Positions 36,680 to 45,728 of a stretch of DNA of 64,000 nt are shown here, one piece after another. This DNA comes from Novosphingobium terrae (GTDB lineage: Bacteria; Pseudomonadota; Alphaproteobacteria; Sphingomonadales; Sphingomonadaceae). Location: NCBI RefSeq assembly GCF_017163935.1, contig NZ_JABVZR010000001.1:1-64000 (forward strand). Reading direction: 5' to 3'. The notes under the pieces are model-generated. The model was not told where the DNA came from. It was given only the letters and a program-made list of their open reading frames with translations, and did no database searches. Positions within the stretch are counted from its first letter, which is position 1; every line of letters begins with the position of its first letter. The translations under genes and the position numbers were made by a program.

Positions 36680-36696
36680 TCAAGGTCTGAAACGAT

Positions 36697-36734
36697 AAAA
36701 GGGGGCGGGTGACCATCGGGTCGCCCGCCCTTTT
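36697..36734. terminator. Bidirectional terminator between the aminotransferase and NTF2-like genes
   Basis: AAAAGGGGGCGGG is complementary to the arm CCCGCCCTTTT, with a GTGACC/GGTCGC inner part, giving a strong stem with A and T tracts on either side. It begins 18 bp after the aminotransferase stop and abuts the stop of the opposite gene. Confidence 0.85.
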
Positions 36735-36738
36735 CGTG

Positions 36739-37188
36739 TCAGATGCCCAGAACCTGCCGGTTCCATTCCGCCAGATTGTAATAGACGCTGATGCGGCTGA
36801 TCAGCCCGTTGCGCATGGTGAAGAAGGCCCCCGCAGGCAGGATGTAACGCTGCCCCGTGGCAGGCGGCAGGCCTTCATCGGTCACCAGATATTTGCCGTG
36901 GACGGTGAACTCCGCCGCGGCCCGGCTGCCATCGTGATTGGTCATGATGGTCAGATCGGCCAGCTGCTCGGCATAGCAGCGGTCCATATGGGCCAGAAAG
37001 GCCTCGAAGGGGTGCTTGCCCAGCTGCCGCTCGCACTGGTTGATGTCATGCGCCACATCCTCTGTCAGGCAGGCCAGCATGGCGGACCGGTCTCTGGCGT
37101 TGAAGGCGGCGTAGTAACGCTCGATCAGGGCGATGGTCATGGCCTCGGACAAGAAGGCCTTGGGCGGGGCGCTGGGCAGGCTGTTCAT
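36739..37188 (-). CDS. NTF2-like/SnoaL-family protein
   Basis: A 149-aa protein of the NTF2-like fold: ALIERYYAAFNARDRSAMLACLTEDVAHDIN is the helix-strand signature, followed by a beta-sheet with GAFFTMRNGLISRISVYYNLAEW. These proteins form cone-shaped pockets for small molecules and include isomerases; substrate is unknown. It starts 4 bp after the frmA stop, so it is likely cotranscribed; a role with formaldehyde or glutathione is only a contextual guess. ATG 37140 is an alternative start. Confidence 0.8.
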   Translation of the reverse strand: MNSLPSAPPKAFLSEAMTIALIERYYAAFNARDRSAMLACLTEDVAHDINQCERQLGKHPFEAFLAHMDRCYAEQLADLTIMTNHDGSRAAAEFTVHGKYLVTDEGLPPATGQRYILPAGAFFTMRNGLISRISVYYNLAEWNRQVLGI

Positions 37189-37192
37189 GCCA

Positions 37193-38305
37193 TTAGAAGA
37201 CGACGACGGAGCGGATGCTTTTACCCTCATGCATCAGGGTGAAGGCATCGTTGATCTCTTCCAGCCCCATGACATGGGTGATCATGGGATCGATCTCGAT
37301 CTTGCCCTGCATGTACATGTCGACGATCTTGGGCACATCGGTGCGGCCCTTCGCCCCGCCGAACGCGGTACCGCGCCAGTTGCGGCCTGTCACCAGCTGG
37401 AAGGGGCGCGTTTCGATGGTCTTGCCAGCCTCGGCCACGCCGATGATGATGCTGGTGCCCCAGCCGCGATGGCAGGCTTCCAGAGCGGTGCGCATGACTT
37501 CGGTGTTGCCGGTGGCGTCGAAGGTGTAATCGGCGCCGCCATCGGTCATCAGCACGATTTTCGCGACGATGTCCTCGCGGCTCATGCCCTTGGTGTTGAG
37601 GAAATCGGTCATGCCGAAGCGGCGGCCCCATTCCTCGCGGTCGGGGTTGATATCGACGCCGATGATCTTGTTGGCCCCTGCCAGACGCGCGCCCTGAATA
37701 ACGTTCAGACCAATGCCGCCCAGACCAAAGATCACCACATTGTCGCCCACCTGCACCTTGGCGGTGTTCACCACCGCGCCCACGCCCGTGGTGACGCCGC
37801 AGCCGATGTAGCAGCTGGACTGGAACGGCGCATCCTCACGGATCTTGGCCACGGCGATCTCTGGCAGCACGGTGAAGTTGCTGAAGGTCGAGCAGCCCAT
37901 ATAGTGGAAGATCGGCTGGCCCTTGTAAGAAAAGCGCGTGGTGCCGTCGGGCATCAAGCCCTTGCCCTGCGTGGCGCGGATCGCGGTGCAGAGGTTGGTC
38001 TTGCCCGAGAGGCAGCTTTTGCACTGGCGGCATTCGGGCGTGTAGAGCGGGATCACATGGTCGCCGGGCTTCACATAGGTGACGCCCGGGCCAACCTCGC
38101 GCACAATCCCTGCGCCCTCATGGCCGAGGATCGAGGGGAAGATGCCCTCGGAATCGAAGCCGTCCAGCGTGTAGGCATCGGTGTGGCAGATGCCCGTCGC
38201 CATGATCTCGACCAGCACTTCGCCCGCCTTGGGGCCTTCCAGATCGACTTCCACGATCTCCAGCGGCTTCTTGGCTTCAAAGGCGACGGCGGCGCGGGTC
38301 TTCAT
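37193..38305 (-). CDS. frmA: S-(hydroxymethyl)glutathione dehydrogenase/class III alcohol dehydrogenase
   Basis: Oxidises S-hydroxymethylglutathione for formaldehyde detoxification and reduces S-nitrosoglutathione. 370 aa. Catalytic zinc ligands are in [12 protein letters not shown] and LGHEGAGIV; structural zinc ligands are in [18 protein letters not shown]. The NAD-binding turn is [22 protein letters not shown] 38305 matches the conserved N terminus MKTRAAVAF. Confidence 0.94.
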   Translation of the reverse strand: MKTRAAVAFEAKKPLEIVEVDLEGPKAGEVLVEIMATGICHTDAYTLDGFDSEGIFPSILGHEGAGIVREVGPGVTYVKPGDHVIPLYTPECRQCKSCLSGKTNLCTAIRATQGKGLMPDGTTRFSYKGQPIFHYMGCSTFSNFTVLPEIAVAKIREDAPFQSSCYIGCGVTTGVGAVVNTAKVQVGDNVVIFGLGGIGLNVIQGARLAGANKIIGVDINPDREEWGRRFGMTDFLNTKGMSREDIVAKIVLMTDGGADYTFDATGNTEVMRTALEACHRGWGTSIIIGVAEAGKTIETRPFQLVTGRNWRGTAFGGAKGRTDVPKIVDMYMQGKIEIDPMITHVMGLEEINDAFTLMHEGKSIRSVVVF

Positions 38306-38493
38306 GGGACATATCTCCGGCAGGGTATGGTTCGGCAGGGCAGGCCCTGAGCGTCGGGAATGATAGGGGCAGGGAGCAGACCTGTCACCCCGGCGGGGCA
38401 CGACATGACTTTGCGAAAAAATGCGCAAGGATTCGGCTTGCATTGTAGAAAGCCCCTCGCTAGGAGCGCCGAACCACGCTTTCTACGCGATCT

Positions 38494-38567
38494 GGCCCGA
38501 TGGCGGAGTGGTTACGCACCGGACTGCAAATCCGTTTACGCCGGTTCGATTCCGGCTCGGGCCTCCA
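38494..38567 (+). tRNA. tRNA-Cys (GCA anticodon)
   Basis: A 74-nt cloverleaf with acceptor GGCCCGA/TCGGGCC, D arm GCGGAGTGGTTACGC, anticodon stem CCGGA/TCCGT (A-T closes the loop; C-T outermost is weak) with loop CTGCAAA (anticodon GCA), T arm CCGGTTCGATTCCGG, and encoded CCA. No duplicated 3' tRNA fragment was seen nearby that would mark an integration site. Confidence 0.95.
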
Positions 38568-38586
38568 CCCCTTGTTGATCGCAATT

Positions 38587-38625
38587 GGCAAAAATATTGA
38601 CTTTTTGCCCTATATTACCTATCTG
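38587..38625 (+). promoter_or_regulatory. Promoter with overlapping operator-like palindrome for the Panacea gene
   Basis: TTGACT (38597-38602), 17 nt, TATCTG (38620-38625) reads as a housekeeping-type promoter. A perfect 8-bp inverted repeat GGCAAAAA/TTTTTGCC (38587-38594 and 38602-38609) overlaps the -35, as expected for autoregulation by a toxin-antitoxin complex. The region is notably AT-rich compared with its surroundings. Confidence 0.6.
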
Positions 38626-38659
38626 GCGAGAGCGGTTGCCATCCGCCTGAGAGGAAGCG

Positions 38660-39130
38660 ATGCCCGGTTACGATCCGCGTGCCATTGCCAATGAGTTCAT
38701 CAAGCTCTCAGGCAATCGGCCCTTCAACCAGATGTGGTTGCAGAAGCTCGTCTATATGGCGAACGGGTGGAATCTGGCCATCAACCACAAACCCCTCACC
38801 GATGCCCGCATCGAGGCATGGGATGGCGGCCCGGTCTATCGCAAGATCTGGAACCACTTGCGCGATTACGGCTATGATGCCGATAGCAAGCTGCTCTGCC
38901 GCCCCAGCGATGGTCCCTTTGAGGCGCCGCTCTCGCAGGAAGAGCGCGATGTGATCGAGCATGTCTGGAAGCGCTATGGCGATTACAGCGGCAATGAACT
39001 GTCGCAGATGACCCACCAGAGCGGCACGCCCTGGAGCAACACCTATTTCGGGCGCGGGCGCAACGCCGTCCTCGATGAAGGCGAGATTCAACGTCACTTC
39101 GTAGATCTGGCCCTTGCCGGACGACAGTAA
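38660..39130 (+). CDS. Panacea/SocA-domain (DUF4065-like) putative antitoxin
   Basis: 156 aa. The N-terminal region, with ANEFIKLSG, MWLQKLVYMANGWNLA, and the DARIEAWDGGPVYRKIWNHLRDYG stretch, is the Panacea domain, found in GepA and SocA and shown to neutralise unrelated toxins when paired with them. The C-terminal half is a short alpha-helical tail. It is followed by a membrane-protein gene with which it overlaps by 17 nt, a usual arrangement for toxin-antitoxin pairs. Start ATG 38660 is preceded by GAGAGGAAG. Confidence 0.82.
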   Translation: MPGYDPRAIANEFIKLSGNRPFNQMWLQKLVYMANGWNLAINHKPLTDARIEAWDGGPVYRKIWNHLRDYGYDADSKLLCRPSDGPFEAPLSQEERDVIEHVWKRYGDYSGNELSQMTHQSGTPWSNTYFGRGRNAVLDEGEIQRHFVDLALAGRQ

Positions 39131-39539
39131 CCTTCCTCAGGTCACCCTGCATGACATTGACACCGCCCCCATCGGGGAGGTGCCTTCGCGCGATCCCGTG
39201 CCGGTGTCCGAAAGCGATCTGCGCGATGCTCTGGCGCGGGTCAGCAATGAGAAGGAAGCGCTGCGGCAAGAGCTGGATGCGACGCGCAAGCATGTCCGCA
39301 CCATCCAGATTCTCGATGAGCTGATCGAGCCCTATGCGCGCAAATCCTTCACCTTCATGTGCGTCTATTGCGGTGTGGTGGCGCTGATCCTGCTGCTGGA
39401 CGGCTGTCAGGTCACCGGTTTCAAGCTGCCTGATGAGGTGCTGAAATATCTGGTGGGCAGCACTGCCACCACAGTCATCGGTCTGGTCGGCATGGTGCTG
39501 ACGGGCATTTTCGTCGGCGCGCGGCGGCGCGAGGATTGA
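39114..39539 (+). CDS. Two-TM membrane protein, candidate toxin partner of the Panacea gene
   Basis: 141 aa: a disordered acidic N terminus (1-35), a coiled-coil helix (about 38-66; LRDALARVSNEKEALRQELDATRK), a first TM helix (about 78-95; CVYCGVVALILLL), and a second (about 110-133) ending in RRRED. Frame overlap with the Panacea gene starts at TTG 39114; no internal ATG is usable. Panacea partners include small membrane-disrupting proteins, which this resembles in architecture. No family name was recognised. Confidence 0.65.
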   Translation: MPDDSNLPQVTLHDIDTAPIGEVPSRDPVPVSESDLRDALARVSNEKEALRQELDATRKHVRTIQILDELIEPYARKSFTFMCVYCGVVALILLLDGCQVTGFKLPDEVLKYLVGSTATTVIGLVGMVLTGIFVGARRRED

Positions 39540-39543
39540 TCCC

Positions 39544-40467
39544 TCAAAGCGGCTTTTCGCAGCCCGGTTTGGGCAGAGACAATGCGGGATTGGTCAGAAA
39601 ACCCTGATCGGTCAGCGCGGTGAGAAAGGCCTCGATCGCCGCCTGATCAGGGGCGCCATAATGCAGCCCATGGCGTGCGATGGCAGCGGCCAGAGTCGGG
39701 CTGGCGCCATCGTGGAAATAGGGCGCCGTCACCATCACATTGCGCAGCGATGGGGTGCGGAAGGCGCCCTTGTCCTCCGCCTTGCCGGTCACCTCGAACA
39801 CACCCAGATCGCGCGGCTGGGGTGCTTCCAGCGCGTGAAAGCGCAGATCGGTGAAGTCCGGCCCGGCATGGCATCCGGCACAATCGCGGCGGATGATCTT
39901 TTGCCCCGTGCGGGCCTGAACAGACAAGGCACCCCGGTCATAGGGGCTGCTGCGTGAGATCAGCATGGCCTCGAAACTGCCCAGCGCTTCGGCCATGCGG
40001 TCATAGGTCAAAGAGCCATCCGTGGCGGGAAAAGCCTGCGCAAACAGCATGCGATAGCAGGGATTGGCCGAGAGGCGTTTGATGATCTCGCCCTCCTGAC
40101 CCTTCATGCCCATTTCCACCGGATGCGTGCCCAGCACCGGCACTGAAACTTGCCCTGCCAGCGTTGTCTGGCGCGGATCGGCCCATGTCAGCGGCGAGAA
40201 CAGGCCCACATTGCCCAGCCCCGGTACATTGCGCCGCCCCGGCTCATCGGTGACGCCGGGATGCGTGCGGTTGCCATCGGCAAAGGCATGGAACTGCTCA
40301 TGGCAGGTGGCACAGGCCATGGTGCCATCGCGTGAGAGGTCGGCATCATAGAACAGGCGGCGGCCCAACTCGACTCGCGCGGTGTTTTCGCTCTGCCGCA
40401 GCTGCCCGGCCAGCGCTGCCGTGCCCAATGTCAGCAGGGCCAGCGCCAGCAACCTCTTGCTTCTCAC
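39544..40467 (-). CDS. Di-heme cytochrome c peroxidase family protein (CcpA/MauG-like)
   Basis: 307 aa. Two haem c motifs, CATCHEQ and CAGCHAG, the first following the signature GRRLFYDADLSRDGTMAC. The N terminus (LLALALLTLGTAALAG) is a signal peptide, so the protein is periplasmic. The bacterial members reduce H2O2 with electrons from small cytochromes, or modify amino-acid residues (MauG). GTG 40467 is chosen as it overlaps the stop of the upstream gene (GTGA); a longer frame is a shadow. Confidence 0.85.
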   Translation of the reverse strand: MRSKRLLALALLTLGTAALAGQLRQSENTARVELGRRLFYDADLSRDGTMACATCHEQFHAFADGNRTHPGVTDEPGRRNVPGLGNVGLFSPLTWADPRQTTLAGQVSVPVLGTHPVEMGMKGQEGEIIKRLSANPCYRMLFAQAFPATDGSLTYDRMAEALGSFEAMLISRSSPYDRGALSVQARTGQKIIRRDCAGCHAGPDFTDLRFHALEAPQPRDLGVFEVTGKAEDKGAFRTPSLRNVMVTAPYFHDGASPTLAAAIARHGLHYGAPDQAAIEAFLTALTDQGFLTNPALSLPKPGCEKPL

Positions 40468-41003
40468 GGCAGGGCGACAGTCAGCACGCGGATCGTATCC
40501 TGCCCATTGGCCGAGACCTGCACCGTGTAATGCCCCGGCTTCAGCGCGAAATCGACCATCTTGCGGATGCCGCTGCAGTCCGGCCCATGCCCATGCGCTA
40601 CCGAGCGCTGAGCCCCATCGGCCCCCACCACATCCAGCCACGCCCCCGAGGACAGCGCGATGCGGTAATTGCCCGCCTGAGTCACCTCCAGCGCCATCAC
40701 CCCGCCATGGCTGACCGAGCCGCCCGGCTTTTCCGGCTGCAGCGGATAGGTCACCGCAGGTGTGGGCAGCAGCGCAATCTGTGCCGCCTGCCCGGCCTTC
40801 AGCAGCGCGGCATGCGTGCCATCGGCCCCGGCGGTCAGCGGAGTCGGGCTGGTCCAGGGTGCCAGCGCGCCGGTGGGCGCAACGGGCGCGGTGCAGGCCG
40901 GCGCGGCCGGCGGCATGGCAGGGGACGGGGTGCCATCCTGCGCGCAGACAGGTGCGGCCAGCATCAGGCAACCGGCGGCCAGCGGAATGAGGGGAAAGCG
41001 CAT
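40464..41003 (-). CDS. Hypothetical secreted protein coupled to the di-heme peroxidase
   Basis: 179 aa with a signal peptide (MRFPLIPLAAGCLMLAAPVCAQ), a Pro/Ala-rich linker and a C-terminal beta-rich domain: ALEVTQAGNYRIALSSGAWLDVVGADGAQR and GHYTVQVSANGQDTIRVLTVALP. The C-terminal part looks like a pre-peptidase or carbohydrate-binding beta-sandwich. Coupled translation with the peroxidase gene suggests a shared periplasmic role; no function can be assigned. Confidence 0.7.
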   Translation of the reverse strand: MRFPLIPLAAGCLMLAAPVCAQDGTPSPAMPPAAPACTAPVAPTGALAPWTSPTPLTAGADGTHAALLKAGQAAQIALLPTPAVTYPLQPEKPGGSVSHGGVMALEVTQAGNYRIALSSGAWLDVVGADGAQRSVAHGHGPDCSGIRKMVDFALKPGHYTVQVSANGQDTIRVLTVALP

Positions 41004-41158
41004 CGAACCTCCGAAGACAGGCTGGGCTGCCACCATGAACAGTTGTATAGGATCATAGGGCAGGCCGGTGCCGAAAGGCCATAGCGGCGGACAAGAAAGA
41101 TGCGTTCGGGCACCCTTCGCCCGGGCCTATACCTTGGTCTGAGCGGACCAGACTTTAG

Positions 41159-42742
<1,584 letters not shown>

Positions 42743-42763
42743 GGTTTGGAAGAAAAGAGAAAT

Positions 42764-42971
42764 GCGAGGGTGTTACACCCTCGCGCTCCCATTACTGTCT
42801 GCGTTGCGCCAAGGGTTCGGCGTTGCGCCCAGCTTGCCGCGCCGCAGGCAGGGGAACTTGATGCCTGCGGCGCTCAAGGTTGCGCAGGTGGAGAGGTCGG
42901 GCTCGCCCTTTCGGTGCCACTACCCTCTCGCCGGAAGACGTTATGGGAGCGCGAGGGGGTAACCCCCTCGC
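42764..42971 (-). repeat. Dispersed intergenic palindromic repeat, copy 7 (reverse, shortest)
   Basis: 208 bp because the interval inside the central stem is only about 15 bp (against about 31 in copy 1). The tips are TGTTACA on the left and GGTAACC on the right. It lies between two co-oriented genes, 22 bp from the upstream stop and 50 bp before the DLH start. Reading the complementary strand restores the copy-1 order of features. Confidence 0.92.
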
Positions 42972-43020
42972 ATCTTCCTTCTAACTTGCCGAAATCCGAA
43001 CACCCCGCCACAACACCCAA

Positions 43021-43767
43021 ATGATCCTCCTCAACGACGACCCGACCGATCTGCCCATGCCCGATGGTGTGATGCGCACCCATGTCTTCCGCCCGGCGGG
43101 AGAGGGCCGCTTCCCCGGCGTGGTGCTCTATTCCGAGATCTATCAGGTCACGGCCCCCATCCGCCGCCTGGCCGCCTTTATCGCGGGCCACGGCTATGTG
43201 GTGGCCGTGCCCGAGGTCTATCACGAGTATGAGGCCCCCGGCACGGTGCTGGCCTATGATCAGCCGGGCACGGATCGGGGCAATGATCTGAAGTTCACCA
43301 AGCCGGTGGCCGGCTACGATGCCGATGCGCGCGCCGTGCTGGATTTCCTGCAAAGCCACCCCGCCTGCACCGGTCGGCTGGCGACTGTGGGCGTTTGCCT
43401 TGGCGGGCATCTGGCCCTGCGCGCGGCGCTGGATCCGCGCGTGCAGGCCAGTGCCTGCTTCTATCCCACCGATGTCCATTCGGGCACGCTGGGGCAGGGC
43501 AAGAATGATGACACAATGGCCCGGCTGGTCGAGCTGAAGGCCGAGACGCTGTTCGTCTGGGGCCGACAGGACCCGCATGTGCCCTTTGCCGGGCGTGAGG
43601 CGATCCGCGCGCGGCTGGAAGAGGTCGGCGCGCGGTATGAGTGGCATGAGGTCAATGGCGCCCACGCCTTCCTGCGCGATGAGGGCTATCGCTACGATCC
43701 GGCGCTGTTTGTGCAGACCACGGGCTGGATGCTGGACCTGTTCGCGCGGGTGCTGAACCGCGCCTGA
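43021..43767 (+). CDS. Dienelactone hydrolase family protein
   Basis: 248 aa alpha/beta hydrolase. The nucleophile elbow is GVCLGG (Cys), with a downstream Asp in FVWGRQDPHVPF and His in EVNGAHAFLRDEGYRYDP. The N-terminal GVVLYSEIYQVTAPIRRLA segment has the Glu that partners the Cys in dienelactone hydrolases. Real substrates may be other small esters or lactones. Start ATG 43021. Confidence 0.88.
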   Translation: MILLNDDPTDLPMPDGVMRTHVFRPAGEGRFPGVVLYSEIYQVTAPIRRLAAFIAGHGYVVAVPEVYHEYEAPGTVLAYDQPGTDRGNDLKFTKPVAGYDADARAVLDFLQSHPACTGRLATVGVCLGGHLALRAALDPRVQASACFYPTDVHSGTLGQGKNDDTMARLVELKAETLFVWGRQDPHVPFAGREAIRARLEEVGARYEWHEVNGAHAFLRDEGYRYDPALFVQTTGWMLDLFARVLNRA

Positions 43768-43846
43768 TTGCGTGCTGGGGTATTTGAGCCATTGGCGTCC
43801 GAGGCGCCCCGTGCATGGTGCGCAGGACTGACACGAAAGGGATTCC

Positions 43847-45478
43847 ATGCGGCGGCACCTGTTTTCCACCATCGCCTTTGCCAGCCTGATGGTGGCCAGC
43901 GGGGCAGGGGCTCAGACGTCCACGCCCGCCGCTGCCCCGGCTCCGGGAGAGGCGGCCAAGGTCACCGCGCTGTGGGCGGTGGTGAAGGAGCTGGCCGACG
44001 ACAGCTATCAGGGCAGGGGTGCCGGAACGCCCGGCTATGATCGCGCGGCGGCGTGGCTGGTGAAGCAGTTGCAGGAAATGGGCCTGCAACCGGCGGGCAC
44101 CAATGGTTTCTACCAACCCGTCGATCTGGTGGCCCAGCGCTTCGACGCCGCCGCCAGCCACGCCCAGCTGCTGAGCGGCACGGGCGCGGTTCCGCTCGCC
44201 ATGCCGCTGTCCGTGCCGAACGATCTCTATTTTCGCGGCGCGCATGCCATGCCGGTCGATCTGACGGCACCGATGGTCTTCGCGGGTTATGGCCTCTCCA
44301 TGCCGGACGTGGGGCATGACGATTTCGCCGGGATCGATGTGAAGGGCAAGATCGTGGTCGTGGTGCCGGGCGGGCCGGAGAATGTCTCGGGTTCGCGCAA
44401 GGCCAATGCCCGCAGCGAGCGCACCGCCATTCTGGCGAAACTGGGCGCCGTGGGCCTGATCCAGCTTGCCACGCCCAAGCAGACGGAAATTCCCTGGGCG
44501 CGCCAGATCGGCCTTTCCGCCCGTCCCTCGCTGATGCTGAAGGACGATGGGCTGCGCGATGTGGCGGCGCCCTTCCTCGCCGCCTCGCTGAACCCCGCCA
44601 AGGCCGAGGCGTTGCTGGCCGGCTCCGGCCACAGCTTCGCCGAGCTGGCCGCGCTGGCCGATAAGGCTGCGCCCTTGCCGCATTTCGATCTGGCGACGCG
44701 CCTCTCCACCCATATCGCCGCGACCCAGACGGTGCTGCACAGCGCCAACATCGTCGCCCGCCTGCCGGGCAGCGATCCGGTGCTGAGCAAGCAAAACGTG
44801 GTGATCTCCGCGCATCTGGACGGGCTGGGCGTGGGCGAGCCGGTGAAAGGCGATGCCATCTACAACGGAGCGCTGGACAATGGCGTCGGCGTGGCCAGTG
44901 CCCTGACCATCGCCCGCGACCTCAAGGCCGGAAAGCGCCCGCGCCGGTCGGTGCTGTTCCTCTTCCCCACGGCGGAGGAAGGCGGCCTCCTCGGCTCACG
45001 CTATTTCGCGATGCGCCCCAGCGTGCCCAAGGCCTCGCTGGTCGCTGACATCAACTTCGATATGCCCCTGCCGATCTTCCCTCTCTCCAGCGTGACGCCC
45101 ATCGGCTACGAGGAAAGCTCCCTCGGTAAGGATGCGGCGGCGGTCTCGGCGAAGCTGGGCCTGCCCATCGTGCCCGATCCCTTCCCCGACCGGAACGTCT
45201 TCATCCGCAGCGACCAATACAGCTTTATCCGCGCAGGCGTGCCCTCGCTGTTTATGAAGCTGGGTTTCAAGCGCGATACACCCGAGGCCGAGGTGGAAAA
45301 GGCATGGCGGGCGGGGGTGTATCACTCGCCACGTGATGATGCGAACCAGCCGGTGATCCGTCCGGTGGCGGCTGCCTTTGCGGATTATGTGACGGCGGTG
45401 GTGCGGAAGGTGGCCGATGGGGCTGAGCGTCCTTCGTGGAACAAGGACAGTTATTTCGCCCATTTTTCAGGGAAGTAA
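43847..45478 (+). CDS. M28 family zinc aminopeptidase-like protein
   Basis: 543 aa with a signal peptide (MRRHLFSTIAFASLMVASGAGAQ). A PA-like domain occupies the middle (about 130-290; VFAGYGLSMPDVGHDDFAGIDVKGKIVVVVPGGPEN). The peptidase core follows: VVISAHLDGLGVG, NGALDNGVGVASALTIARDL, and FLFPTAEEGGLLGSRYFA, giving the His-Asp-Glu-Glu metal and base residues. Several such sphingomonad proteins digest exogenous peptides in the periplasm or outside the cell. Repeat copy 8 begins 13 bp after the stop. Confidence 0.88.
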   Translation: MRRHLFSTIAFASLMVASGAGAQTSTPAAAPAPGEAAKVTALWAVVKELADDSYQGRGAGTPGYDRAAAWLVKQLQEMGLQPAGTNGFYQPVDLVAQRFDAAASHAQLLSGTGAVPLAMPLSVPNDLYFRGAHAMPVDLTAPMVFAGYGLSMPDVGHDDFAGIDVKGKIVVVVPGGPENVSGSRKANARSERTAILAKLGAVGLIQLATPKQTEIPWARQIGLSARPSLMLKDDGLRDVAAPFLAASLNPAKAEALLAGSGHSFAELAALADKAAPLPHFDLATRLSTHIAATQTVLHSANIVARLPGSDPVLSKQNVVISAHLDGLGVGEPVKGDAIYNGALDNGVGVASALTIARDLKAGKRPRRSVLFLFPTAEEGGLLGSRYFAMRPSVPKASLVADINFDMPLPIFPLSSVTPIGYEESSLGKDAAAVSAKLGLPIVPDPFPDRNVFIRSDQYSFIRAGVPSLFMKLGFKRDTPEAEVEKAWRAGVYHSPRDDANQPVIRPVAAAFADYVTAVVRKVADGAERPSWNKDSYFAHFSGK

Positions 45479-45490
45479 GGAAGAGAATAT

Positions 45491-45717
45491 GCGAGGGTCA
45501 TAACCCTCGCACTCCCTTTAATGTCTACGTTGCGCATCGGGTTCAGCCGAAGAGCAACGTTGCAGCGCCGCAGGCTTTAAAGACCCGGCGCAGCCTTCGA
45601 TATTGCCTGCCTGCGGCGCTCGGCCTTGCGCAGGTGGAGATTTTAGGCACTCGGATCGGGTGCCGCTGCTGTTTTGTCGGAAGACGTTATGGGAGCGCGA
45701 GGGTGTAACACCCTCGC
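45491..45717 (-). repeat. Dispersed intergenic palindromic repeat, copy 8 (reverse)
   Basis: 227 bp. The left tip is TCATAA (GAGGG-TCATAA-CCCTC), the right tip TGTAACA; the conserved GCTCCC block on the left is ACTCCC here. It lies between convergent genes, 13 bp from the M28 stop and 12 bp from the GH92 stop. Confidence 0.92.
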
Positions 45718-45728
45718 ATCTACCTTAC

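Noticed and set aside
38494..39539. Genomic island inserted at tRNA-Cys
   Set aside because: No integrase and no duplicated 3' tRNA end; the region past the Panacea pair returns directly to ordinary genes.
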